Of a stretch of DNA of 20,426 nt, positions 1 to 6,272 are shown one piece after another; within the stretch, counting starts at the first letter, position 1, and each line of letters starts with the position of its first letter. The stretch is from Alteribacillus sp041949975. Its GTDB lineage: Bacteria; Bacillota; Bacilli; Bacillales; Marinococcaceae. Both the position numbers and the translations under genes were made by a program. The notes under the pieces were generated by a model. It was not told the DNA's origin and made no database searches. It saw nothing but the letters and a program-made list of their open reading frames with translations. Location: assembly GCF_041949975.1 (NCBI RefSeq), contig NZ_JBHFQG010000051.1:1-20426 (forward strand), in the 5' to 3' direction.

Positions 1-100
1 TGCGGGCGACATGATCTTCGGGAATTAAATCCGAAAAATCCATAGGAAGATACAGCTGATTCATGGTATACTCTTGGAAAGTGACCTTTTGGTTACTCAT
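1..100 (-). CDS. IS1182-family transposase, N-terminal fragment (cut by window edge)
   Basis: The minus strand from 100 reads ATG and then 32 open codons to the window edge. The peptide contains YTMNQLYLPMDFSDLIPEDH, the hallmark N-terminus of IS1182-group DDE transposases, where the YxMNQLxLPMDxxDLIPxDH pattern opens the N-terminal domain. The start is supported by a Shine-Dalgarno AGAAGG at about 112-117. That ribosome binding site lies inside one arm of a long stem-loop, which suggests that read-through messages translate poorly. The family call rests on recalled consensus. The catalytic domain is outside the window, so I cannot say whether the gene is intact. Confidence 0.85.
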   Translation of the reverse strand, partial: MSNQKVTFQEYTMNQLYLPMDFSDLIPEDHVAR

Positions 101-166
101 AAAAAAATCGCCTTCTTTCGTTAATGGTTGTGGTGACTTCATTATACCGAAAGAGGCGATTTTTTT
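101..166 (-). promoter_or_regulatory. Stem-loop masking the transposase ribosome binding site
   Basis: Arms 101-120 and 148-166 pair over 19 bp with one bulged base. The transposase Shine-Dalgarno lies in the ATG-proximal arm. The stem is flanked by A7 and T7, so it also resembles a bidirectional terminator directly in front of the ATG. A TATAAT lies in the loop (141-146, minus strand); a message started there would lack the outer arm and leave the ribosome binding site free. No good -35 box is seen 16-18 bp upstream of it. Confidence 0.7.
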
Positions 167-184
167 GTATGTTAAATAGGAAAA

Positions 185-230
185 AGGGGCTGTCAAAAGG
201 TCATTTTTTCATAACCTTTTGATACAGCCT
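185..230. repeat. Inverted repeat at probable IS border
   Basis: Arms 185-201 and 213-230 share GGCTGT and CAAAAGGT halves, with a two-base bulge in the right arm and an 11-base loop. It may be IS terminal plus subterminal sequence, or a hairpin protecting the element from outside transcription. A TTGACA (191-196, minus) followed after 16 bp by TAACAT is a possible external promoter. Confidence 0.5.
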
Positions 231-275
231 CTATAAATAAAATTTTCATGTGATGATTGAAATATTTTATTCTCC

Positions 276-317
276 TAAAAGAAAGCCCCCCAAAAGCTCA
301 CTGAACTCTTGGGAGGC
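276..317 (-). terminator. groESL operon terminator
   Basis: On the minus strand arms 306-317 and 285-296 form a 12-bp stem including G-U pairs, with a 9-base loop, followed by a U-rich tail (TTTCTTTT). It lies about 105 bases after the groEL stop and is the first convincing intrinsic terminator downstream. Confidence 0.7.
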
Positions 318-385
318 ACCTTAGATTTAGACATCAATTCCATTGAAATCCAGTCAAAATCCAGTCGATATTCTTTTATAGGGTT

Positions 386-413
386 TCAAATCCTTGTGTA
401 GCAAAGGGTTTGA
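386..413. other. Possible tyrosine-recombinase core site downstream of groEL
   Basis: Two imperfectly inverted arms (386-395 and 404-413, TCAAAYCCTT type) flank an 8-base spacer just past the groEL stop. This is the geometry of a phage or ICE integrase core site. A 10-base direct repeat, AAATCCAGTC, occurs at 346-355 and 357-366. No integrase gene is present, so this would be an empty attB or a scar. It could equally be a small groEL 3'UTR hairpin. Confidence 0.3.
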
Positions 414-420
414 GGACAGC

Positions 421-2064
421 TTACATCATGCCGCCCATTCCTCCCATTCCGCCCATGTCTGGCATTCCGCCGCCGGCACCGCCGCCTTCGTTTTCTTCAG
501 GCTGGTCTGCGATAACAGCTTCGGTTGTAAGGAACATAGCGGATACAGAGGATGCGTGCTGCAATGCAGAGCGAGTTACTTTTGTTGGGTCAACGATACC
601 AGTGTCAATCATGTTAACCCATTCGCCAGTAGCAGCGTTAAATCCAATTCCTACTTCTTCGCCTTTCATGCGCTCTACTACAACGGAACCTTCAAGGCCT
701 GCGTTGTGAGAGATTTGACGAAGCGGCTCTTCTAGGGCGCGTAGTACGATGTTAATACCTGTTGCTTCATCTCCTTCAGCAGAGATAGATTGAACAGCTT
801 TGTAAACGTTCATAAGAGCTGTACCACCGCCGGATACGATACCCTCTTCTACTGCTGCGCGTGTAGAGTTTAGTGCATCTTCAATGCGAAGCTTACGCTC
901 TTTCATTTCTGTTTCAGAAGCTGCCCCAACTTTTACTACAGCTACACCGCCGGAAAGCTTAGCAAGACGTTCTTGAAGCTTTTCACGGTCAAACTCAGAA
1001 GTAGTATCTTCAATTTGAGCTTTGATTTGGTTTACGCGTCCGGAGATGTCTTCTGGCTTACCGGAGCCTTCTACAATGGTAGTGTCATCTTTGTTTACTA
1101 CTACTTTACCAGCGCGGCCAAGCTGATCAATGGTAGCAGATTTCAAATCAAGACCAAGGTCTTCTGTGATTACTTCTCCTCCTGTAAGAAGAGCGATGTC
1201 TTCAAGCATTGCTTTACGACGGTCACCAAAGCCTGGTGCTTTTACTGCTACAGCGTTGAACGTACCCCGAAGTTTGTTTACAACAAGTGTAGCAAGTGCT
1301 TCGCCTTCAACATCTTCAGCAATGATCAAGATTGGTTTATTTTGCTGCACTACTTGTTCAAGAAGCGGAAGAACTTCTTGTATATTTGTGATCTTCTTAT
1401 CTGTGATAAGAATGTATGGATCCTCAAGTTCAGCGACCATTTTATCGGAGTCCGTTACCATGTAAGGAGAAGCATAGCCGCGATCGAACTGCATACCTTC
1501 TACTACTTCAAGCTCTGTTTCAAGACCGCGGGATTCTTCTACAGTGATAACACCATCGTTACCCACACGGTTCATAGCTTCTGAAATAATTTGTCCTACT
1601 TCGTCACTAGAAGCTGAAACAGAAGCAACCTGTGCAATGGATTCACTGCTTTCAATCGGCTTAGAAATTTTCTTTAATTCTTCTACTGCAACTTCAGTCG
1701 CTTTTTCAATCCCTTTGCGGATTCCCATTGGGTTAGCGCCGGAAGTTACGTTTTTCAAGCCTTCTTGAATCATAGCTTGTGCTAAAACAGTCGCTGTAGT
1801 AGTACCGTCCCCAGCGATGTCATTTGTTTTGCTGGCTACTTCAGATACAAGCTGAGCACCCATGTTTTCAAAGTTATCTTCTAGCTCAATCTCTTTTGCG
1901 ATAGTAACACCGTCGTTTGTAATAAGTGGAGAACCAAATTTCTTCTCCAATACAACGTTTCGCCCTTTTGGCCCTAATGTTACTTTTACAGCGTTAGCAA
2001 GTTCATCTACCCCGCGCATCATCGCACGGCGGGCGTCTTCACGAAATTTAATATCTTTAGCCAT
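421..2064 (-). CDS. groEL: GroEL (Hsp60) chaperonin
   Basis: The 547-residue product is the ATP-driven cytoplasmic chaperonin that forms a double seven-subunit ring and folds proteins under the GroES lid. Visible family marks are the N-terminal AKDIKFREDARRAM, the nucleotide-binding loop GDGTTTATVLAQ, the stretch IEDALNSTRAAVEEG followed by VSGGG, and the flexible Gly-Met tail ending MGGMGGMGGMM. Length is standard. A strong AGGAGG lies upstream of the ATG. It is the second gene of groES-groEL, 52 bases after groES, and should be controlled by HrcA through the CIRCE element upstream of groES. The antisense open frames across it are coding shadows. Confidence 0.99.
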   Translation of the reverse strand: MAKDIKFREDARRAMMRGVDELANAVKVTLGPKGRNVVLEKKFGSPLITNDGVTIAKEIELEDNFENMGAQLVSEVASKTNDIAGDGTTTATVLAQAMIQEGLKNVTSGANPMGIRKGIEKATEVAVEELKKISKPIESSESIAQVASVSASSDEVGQIISEAMNRVGNDGVITVEESRGLETELEVVEGMQFDRGYASPYMVTDSDKMVAELEDPYILITDKKITNIQEVLPLLEQVVQQNKPILIIAEDVEGEALATLVVNKLRGTFNAVAVKAPGFGDRRKAMLEDIALLTGGEVITEDLGLDLKSATIDQLGRAGKVVVNKDDTTIVEGSGKPEDISGRVNQIKAQIEDTTSEFDREKLQERLAKLSGGVAVVKVGAASETEMKERKLRIEDALNSTRAAVEEGIVSGGGTALMNVYKAVQSISAEGDEATGINIVLRALEEPLRQISHNAGLEGSVVVERMKGEEVGIGFNAATGEWVNMIDTGIVDPTKVTRSALQHASSVSAMFLTTEAVIADQPEENEGGGAGGGMPDMGGMGGMGGMM

Positions 2065-2116
2065 CGTTTCAACCTCCTGAATGAATATAATATGTAGGGT
2101 TTAGACCCCGTATTTC

Positions 2117-2401
2117 TTAGCCAATTACAGCAAGTACGTCGCTTTCACGAAGGATAAGGTAATCGCTTCCTTCATATTTCACTTCTGTGCCTGCATATTT
2201 AGAGAAAATAACAGAATCTCCTTCTTTCACTTCCAGAGCAATGCGTTCTCCGTTGTCTGTTACACGGCCATTCCCGACAGCAACAACCTTACCTTCTTGC
2301 GGTTTTTCCTGCGCAGAATCCGGAAGTACGATCCCGCTTTTTGTTTTTTCTTCAGTCTGGATTTGCTCGATGACGAGTCGATCACCTAGAGGCTTTAACA
2401 T
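2117..2401 (-). CDS. groES: GroES (Hsp10) co-chaperonin
   Basis: The 94-residue product is the heptameric lid of the GroEL chamber. It shows MLKPLGDRLVIEQ at the N-terminus, the mobile-loop region EEKTKSGIVLPDSAQEKPQ and the C-terminal LILRESDVLAVIG. The start at 2401 was chosen because AAAGGAGG lies nine bases upstream and it gives the usual 94-residue length; an in-frame GTG at 2410 abuts the Shine-Dalgarno and is unlikely. It is the first gene of the operon, preceded by a vegetative promoter and a perfect CIRCE element. Confidence 0.98.
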   Translation of the reverse strand: MLKPLGDRLVIEQIQTEEKTKSGIVLPDSAQEKPQEGKVVAVGNGRVTDNGERIALEVKEGDSVIFSKYAGTEVKYEGSDYLILRESDVLAVIG

Positions 2402-2479
2402 GGTAAACACCCTCCTTTAGTATTTGCGCGGTAACTACAGCACTGATTTGCCAAGTGTTACCGACATCTTTTGCTATTA

Positions 2480-2506
2480 TTAGCACTCAAGTTTAGCGAG
2501 TGCTAA
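2480..2506. promoter_or_regulatory. CIRCE operator (HrcA binding site)
   Basis: TTAGCACTC, nine bases, GAGTGCTAA: a perfect match to the CIRCE consensus. It lies immediately downstream of the predicted groES transcription start, so it would be in the 5' end of the mRNA as well as in DNA. By established knowledge the HrcA repressor binds it and GroEL activity modulates HrcA. Confidence 0.98.
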
Positions 2507-2517
2507 TTCCAATTATT

Positions 2518-2546
2518 ATGATAATCATTTCATTTCTTTTTTGCAA
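2518..2546 (-). promoter_or_regulatory. groESL sigma-A-type promoter
   Basis: On the minus strand -35 TTGCAA (2541-2546) is followed after 17 bp by -10 TATCAT (2518-2523). The expected start near 2511 lies just before the CIRCE element, the usual arrangement for HrcA-repressed genes. Confidence 0.75.
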
Positions 2547-2764
2547 GAGAAAAGAGAAATTTTTTCTAAAATCTTTACAAAACACTTATTCCGCTGAAAA
2601 GTGAGAAATGAGCACCCTCAGACAGATTTCCCTTTCTTTTCCTTTTTTAACCCTCTTTCTTGTTCCGTTAACATAAAAATTATCACGAAAACTTGTCCGA
2701 AATTCTATTTTTCCTAATCACAAAATCTTCACATACCTTTCTGCTCTCGTTTCTATCAGCATTA

Positions 2765-2773
2765 TGATACAAT
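2765..2773 (+). promoter_or_regulatory. Extended -10 promoter for ydiL-ydiK
   Basis: TGATACAAT matches the extended -10 form (TGn plus TACAAT at 2768-2773), 36 bases before the ydiL start codon. No recognisable -35 box is present at the right distance, as is common for extended -10 promoters. Confidence 0.55.
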
Positions 2774-2808
2774 ACGGACATATGCTTTAATAGAGGAGTG
2801 AAACCAAG

Positions 2809-3528
2809 GTGAACAGTCGTTATTGGGCTATACTTATTATTTACATATTAATGCATGTGTCCGGCATATTCGGTGTGCCTTTTCTTTATGGAAGAGGATT
2901 GGATCTAAACGAAAGTTTTGCGGCCTGGAGTATGTGGAGCTTTGTTGTCACATTAATCCTCATTTTTATTTTCCTCATTCCAGAACGCCGCAAAAACAGA
3001 CATCCAAGATTAACAAGGACCTCGCCAGGACATGCTGTGAAATGGTCCATATTTGGTGTTTTTCTAGCGTTTATTGCTCAATACCTGGCTATTATGATTG
3101 AAACATATGCTTTTGGGATTGAACCTGGTTCGGAAAATACACAGGATATTTTGGAAATGGTGAAAATGGTTCCTACCTTTGCCATCGTCGTTGCCATTAT
3201 AGGTCCAATTTTAGAGGAAATCGTTTTTAGAAAAGTGATTTTTGGGGCATTTTATAAACGTTTTAATTTTGTCATTTCAGCATTGTTAAGTTCTGTTATT
3301 TTCGCTGTCGTGCATCTTGATTTCACACACATTCTTATATACACAGCAGTCGGTTTTACTTTCTCCTTTCTATATGTCAAAACAGGAAGAATTATAGTTC
3401 CAATTATAGCTCATGTAGCAATGAATGGATATGCTGTAATCATACAAGTATTGTTAGGGGATAAGCTGCAAGAGATGCAGGAAGAGCTTGAACAAATGCA
3501 ATTAATCTTGGGAGGATGGCCTTTATGA
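2809..3528 (+). CDS. ydiL: CPBP-family intramembrane metalloprotease (YdiL-like)
   Basis: The 239-residue polytopic membrane protein belongs to the CPBP (Abi/CAAX protease-like) family. The three family motifs are present: EEIVFRK (motif 1, about residues 136-142), FAVVHLD (motif 2, His near 167) and IIAHVAMNG (motif 3, His near 199). The Glu and His residues are the predicted metal and catalytic ligands in the membrane. Several hydrophobic segments span the N-terminal half; the C-terminus is acidic and Glu/Gln-rich. A GTG start at 2809 is supported by GAGGAG ten bases upstream. The gene overlaps ydiK by ATGA and so is probably translationally coupled to it. Placement next to groES matches B. 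subtilis ydiL. The substrate is unknown. Confidence 0.9.
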   Translation: MNSRYWAILIIYILMHVSGIFGVPFLYGRGLDLNESFAAWSMWSFVVTLILIFIFLIPERRKNRHPRLTRTSPGHAVKWSIFGVFLAFIAQYLAIMIETYAFGIEPGSENTQDILEMVKMVPTFAIVVAIIGPILEEIVFRKVIFGAFYKRFNFVISALLSSVIFAVVHLDFTHILIYTAVGFTFSFLYVKTGRIIVPIIAHVAMNGYAVIIQVLLGDKLQEMQEELEQMQLILGGWPL

Positions 3529-3725
3529 ACGTGTCTCCAAATACCATGGGTATGATATATTTCGCTTTAGCCGGGCTGTTTATTTACCTGGCGATTCAAA
3601 ATGTGAATACCTCGTCCTGGGACTTTTGGGCGTTCTTCTTCGCAGCCGTGGCTGCTATTGACATCATGGTTGGTATTCGCTTTTTTAGAATGAAACCTAA
3701 AGGTGGAAATGAAAATAAAAGTTAG
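3525..3725 (+). CDS. ydiK: Small membrane protein YdiK (DUF4305-like)
   Basis: A 66-residue protein with two hydrophobic segments (about residues 7-24 and 32-52) and a basic tail, RFFRMKPKGGNENKS. Its position directly after ydiL and its length match B. subtilis YdiK, a protein of unknown function. The start at 3525 was chosen because its ATG overlaps the ydiL stop as ATGA and GGGAGG lies nine bases upstream; the in-frame ATG at 3516 overlaps that ribosome binding site. A strong terminator directly follows. Function is not inferable from the sequence; a helper for the membrane protease is only a context-based idea. Confidence 0.85.
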   Translation: MNVSPNTMGMIYFALAGLFIYLAIQNVNTSSWDFWAFFFAAVAAIDIMVGIRFFRMKPKGGNENKS

Positions 3726-3757
3726 AAAACTTGGCGATTCTACTCGCCAAGTTTTTT
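3726..3757 (+). terminator. ydiL-ydiK terminator
   Basis: A perfect 12-bp stem (3726-3737 with 3744-3755), six-base loop and a T6 run (3752-3757), starting directly after the ydiK stop. The flanking A4 means it could also work weakly on the minus strand. Confidence 0.9.
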
Positions 3758-4265
3758 AGTATGCTTGCTGCCTTTTTCTTCAAATCTGGGAATGAGCGGC
3801 TTTTTTTCCAGTATATAAGCTACAGGAAACGACAACAGCTTAATGGTTCCATTAACTCCAAAGCTTTCTGTGATCGCTTGAATACTTATATCCTCATCAG
3901 AACTAGCTAACATCTGGAAGCGCCCTAACTTCAACAGAGGCATCATTAAACCTCTGCCTGCTTCTTAATTACATCGGAAAAAATTAAGGCACCAAGATCC
4001 CCTCTAAACTACCAAGAAATATTCCTGCTGTAAAAATTGTTAATCCGGTTAAATATATTTTTTCTTGCAAAATCTGTCGCCAAGATAGGTGAGCGGCATT
4101 GGAACTCCCATCGCTACCATAAAAATAATGATAACAATCCAACAGCTCACCTCAAAAACTTCCATGAAATGGATTTAACATGCTATTGTTTAAGATCATC
4201 GTAAAGGTTACCATCAGTAATGATATAACGACTAACCACTTGTAGGCAGCTTTTTCGTTTGCCAC
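3740..4265 (-). pseudogene. Decayed DHA2-family MFS drug-exporter gene
   Basis: Reading the minus strand from 4265 (GTG), the start gives ANEKAAYKWLVVISLLM, then VTFTMILNNSMLNP, the first helix of DHA2 (EmrB/QacA-type) 14-TM exporters. The next blocks, in shifted frames and broken by stops, give FMVAMGVPMPLT, YLGDRFCKKK (the loop 2-3 MFS motif), YLTGLTIFTAG and GRGLMMPL. The last stretch (3740-3946, 68 open codons) ends LLSFPVAYILEKKPLIP, like the C-terminal helix of such proteins. Only about a third of the roughly 1.4 kb expected remains, so there is a large internal deletion as well as frameshifts. The start lies eight bases past the tatC terminator tail, leaving no room for its own promoter. 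A non-functional remnant. Confidence 0.8.
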
Positions 4266-4272
4266 ACCATCC

Positions 4273-4314
4273 AAAAAAACTGCCTGGTTCGCTTGCAGAT
4301 ACGTCCAGGCAGTT
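4273..4314 (-). terminator. Terminator of rex-tatA-tatC
   Basis: On the minus strand a perfect 10-bp stem (4305-4314 with 4278-4287) is followed by T7, eight bases after the tatC stop. A canonical intrinsic terminator. Confidence 0.9.
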
Positions 4315-4322
4315 TCCATTTA

Positions 4323-5099
4323 TTATTTTATATTTCGTTCCTTATCCTCTTTTGCCCACTGTTCCATTTTTTCTTGTTCTGCTTTTAACACCTTTTTATA
4401 TGAAAACCTCGATATAGCAATACTTATTTCATACAAAAGGAAAAGAGGCACCGTCACCATTAAATGGGACACAATTTCAGGCGGCGTGATAAAACCTGCC
4501 AAGATTAACAATGCAAAATACGCAAACTTCCTGACTTTACGCAGCCACGCTGGCGTAACCAGTCCTAGCCGAGTCAGAAACATGACAACGACCGGGAGCT
4601 GAAACAAGAATCCAAATGGGATTGTAAGTTGAAACAAAAAAGCAAAATAATCATTAACCCCGTATTGTTCGGTTAGATTAAGCCTGTCTGATAAGTTGCT
4701 TAAAAAGTGAATAACGTTTGGAAAAAGAATAAAATAAGCAAAAGCTAAACCGCCAAAAAACAATATAGTCGCTACTGGAATATAAGCGAGTGTTACTCTC
4801 TTTTCTTTTTCTAATAATCCAGGTGCCACAAAAGCCCAAAGCTGATATAAAAGGAGTGGAAAGACAAAAATCAATCCAATAAAAAAGGAAAAATTCATAT
4901 ATAATTTTAACGAATCCGTTAATTTAAACACATTCATTGGAAAGCTTTCCGCTTCCGGTATATTTTGCAAATAAGTAATGAGCACCGGGGAAAGGAACAG
5001 ACCAAAAATCATGGCAGCAAGAAAAAATGCTCCCACGATTAATATCCGCTTACGTAATTCACCAATATGCTCATAAATGGACATGTCGTTCTGAGCCAT
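4323..5099 (-). CDS. tatC: Twin-arginine translocase subunit TatC (TatCy type)
   Basis: The 258-residue inner-membrane protein is the signal-peptide receptor of the Tat pathway, which exports folded proteins with an RR signal. Visible marks are the cytoplasmic HIGELRKR (residues 11-18), LYQLWAFVAPGLLEKEKR (first periplasmic/cytoplasmic loop region) and six hydrophobic segments. The position of the E. coli TatC Glu170 reads FGFLFQLPV, with Gln; from memory Gram-positive TatC proteins often have this. The C-terminal tail is charged. It follows tatA by 20 bases, forming a minimal TatA-TatC system as in B. subtilis tatAy-tatCy, with no tatB. The ribosome binding site is weak, so coupling to tatA is likely. 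Confidence 0.97.
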   Translation of the reverse strand: MAQNDMSIYEHIGELRKRILIVGAFFLAAMIFGLFLSPVLITYLQNIPEAESFPMNVFKLTDSLKLYMNFSFFIGLIFVFPLLLYQLWAFVAPGLLEKEKRVTLAYIPVATILFFGGLAFAYFILFPNVIHFLSNLSDRLNLTEQYGVNDYFAFLFQLTIPFGFLFQLPVVVMFLTRLGLVTPAWLRKVRKFAYFALLILAGFITPPEIVSHLMVTVPLFLLYEISIAISRFSYKKVLKAEQEKMEQWAKEDKERNIK

Positions 5100-5119
5100 G
5101 ATTGTACCCGTCCTATTCC

Positions 5120-5314
5120 TTACTTGTCTGCACTTGAACTATGGTTGTTTTTGTTTTTGGAATCATCATCGTCATCTGCAAGTCCTTTGGTAGCATGTTT
5201 AAACTCACGCAGAGTATTCCCTGCCGCCCGTCCAAGCTCGGGCAGTTTTTTTGGACCAAAAATAAGCAGTGCCACCAAAACAATTAATACGATACTCCCT
5301 GGACCTAAAGGCAT
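5120..5314 (-). CDS. tatA: Twin-arginine translocase subunit TatA (TatAy type)
   Basis: A 64-residue pore-forming Tat subunit with one N-terminal membrane helix (GSIVLIVLVALLIFGPKKLP) containing the invariant FGPKKLPELG hinge, an amphipathic helix (GRAAGNTLREFKHATKG) and an acidic, disordered tail with five consecutive Asp. The start at 5314 was chosen because GGAGG at 5323-5327 lies eight bases upstream; the longer frame would start with a TTG inside that ribosome binding site. It is located between rex and tatC and probably acts bifunctionally in place of TatA and TatB, as known for the Bacillus systems. Confidence 0.97.
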   Translation of the reverse strand: MPLGPGSIVLIVLVALLIFGPKKLPELGRAAGNTLREFKHATKGLADDDDDSKNKNNHSSSADK

Positions 5315-5345
5315 GTAAGCCACCTCCAATTAAAATAGTCTGTCC

Positions 5346-5987
5346 CTAATCAAGAGGGTAATTTTTCAAAAAATATACTAATGTTTGTAATTCAACGGAA
5401 AGATCAATATGATGTACTCGTATATGCTCTGGCACGGTCAGGCGAGCAGGGGTGAAATTTAAAATTCCGTTAATTCCTGCTTCCACCAGCTTGTCAGCTG
5501 TCTGCTGCGCAACCGCTGCAGGTACAGTAAGTATGACAACGGATGCGTCGTTATTCTGTTTCACTTCTTTAACTTTATCAAAATGGTAAATTTCGACTCC
5601 ACTGATCTCCTGGCCGATAATGTCTTCCCTTACGTCGAAAGCCGAGACAATCTGTGTGTTGTCGCTTTTCGAAAAATTATACTTCAGCAAAGCAGTTCCC
5701 AAATTACCAACACCAACTAAAAAGACTTTCGTCACTTCATCCTGGTCCAATGTTTTTCTAAAAAAAGACAGGAGATAATGAACATTATAGCCATATCCTT
5801 TTTTTCCTAGTGCTCCAAAGTAAGAGAAATCACGGCGGATCGTAGCTGAATCCACTTTAACAGCTTCACTCAGCTCCGTGGAGGATACCCGTTGTTTACC
5901 GGATGCATGTAAATTTTCTAAAAACCTGTAATAAAGCGGCAAGCGTTTTGCCGTTGCTTGCGGTATTTTTTGTTGATCTATGTTCAT
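5346..5987 (-). CDS. rex: Redox-sensing transcriptional repressor Rex
   Basis: A 213-residue repressor that releases DNA when NADH binds, controlling fermentation and respiration genes. The N-terminal winged helix (about residues 1-80) contains SATIRRDFSYFGALGKKGYG, the recognition region. The C-terminal Rossmann domain starts VFLVGVGNLGTAL (GxGxxG) and the end, VELQTLVYFL, is the domain-swapped helix region. The start at 5987 has GGAGG about six bases upstream; the longer frame would need a TTG overlapping that site. It is followed by tatA after 31 bases. An extended -10 promoter lies at 6027-6035. I saw no consensus Rex operator in the leader, so autoregulation is not supported here. Confidence 0.97.
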   Translation of the reverse strand: MNIDQQKIPQATAKRLPLYYRFLENLHASGKQRVSSTELSEAVKVDSATIRRDFSYFGALGKKGYGYNVHYLLSFFRKTLDQDEVTKVFLVGVGNLGTALLKYNFSKSDNTQIVSAFDVREDIIGQEISGVEIYHFDKVKEVKQNNDASVVILTVPAAVAQQTADKLVEAGINGILNFTPARLTVPEHIRVHHIDLSVELQTLVYFLKNYPLD

Positions 5988-6026
5988 AGCAGCCTCCAAC
6001 AAGTTCTTCGTTGTTCTGACATAATC

Positions 6027-6035
6027 AGTATATCA
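6027..6035 (-). promoter_or_regulatory. Extended -10 promoter for rex
   Basis: The minus strand reads TGATATACT (TGn plus TATACT), 39 bases upstream of the rex ATG. The -35 region is poor. The 8-bp palindrome GCGATCGC (6039-6046) lies just upstream of it. Confidence 0.5.
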
Positions 6036-6103
6036 CCTGCGATCGCGAAGAAGTAGTGTAATGCTTTTCTAAAGGGGTTGGATCTGCTTTTGCTTCCTTC
6101 CTA

Positions 6104-6132
6104 TTGTACACTAATATTTACTCAGATGTAAT
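6104..6132 (+). promoter_or_regulatory. Candidate ydiF promoter
   Basis: TTGTAC (6104-6109), 17 bp, TGTAAT (6127-6132) is the best-spaced hexamer pair upstream of ydiF. It implies a leader of about 130 bases. TTGCTT with TAATAT slightly upstream is an alternative, so the assignment is tentative. Confidence 0.35.
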
Positions 6133-6202
6133 AGGGAGATGAGTTTTGTCTTTAATGTTCACCATTCTGCCATAGGAATACCAGTAACATTTACATCTGT
6201 AA
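6123..6202. repeat. Spaced inverted repeat in ydiF leader
   Basis: CAGATGTAA (6123-6131) is repeated inverted as TTACATCTG (6191-6199). The second copy is itself part of the near-palindrome TTACATCTGTAA (6191-6202), which fits the TACANNTGTA pattern of CopY/BlaI-type operators. Binding by any regulator is unproven. Confidence 0.35.
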
Positions 6203-6272
6203 TGTCGCGTTTTAAATTAATATAAGATAGACTTGTTAGTAGAATAACCTAATCAATAAAGGATGAACTCAC

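Larger units (their letters stand above)
1..232 (-). mobile_element. IS1182-family insertion sequence, 5' end (runs off window)
   Basis: The 5' end of a transposase gene (1-100) with its upstream region is visible; the rest of the element lies outside the window. The outer border is an estimate: an inverted pair at 185-201 and 213-230, carrying GGCTGT and CAAAAGGT motifs, looks like IS terminal sequence, and AT-rich host-like DNA begins at about 232. The second end is not available, so the terminal repeat and target duplication cannot be confirmed. Confidence 0.7.

Noticed and set aside
973..1584. 203-codon open frame on the plus strand inside groEL, and similar frames at 394-735 and 1130-1465
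   Set aside because: They are antisense to the highly conserved groEL frame, have no ribosome binding site and read as Ser/Phe/Cys-rich shadow peptides.
3740..3946. 68-codon minus frame as an independent small protein
   Set aside because: Its end matches the C-terminal helix of DHA2 exporters and upstream frame-shifted remnants of the same family continue directly, so it is the tail of a pseudogene.
6139..6225. 28-codon upstream open frame in the ydiF leader as an attenuator peptide
   Set aside because: The AGGGAG sequence directly abuts its ATG, giving no workable spacing, and no alternative terminator structure was evident.
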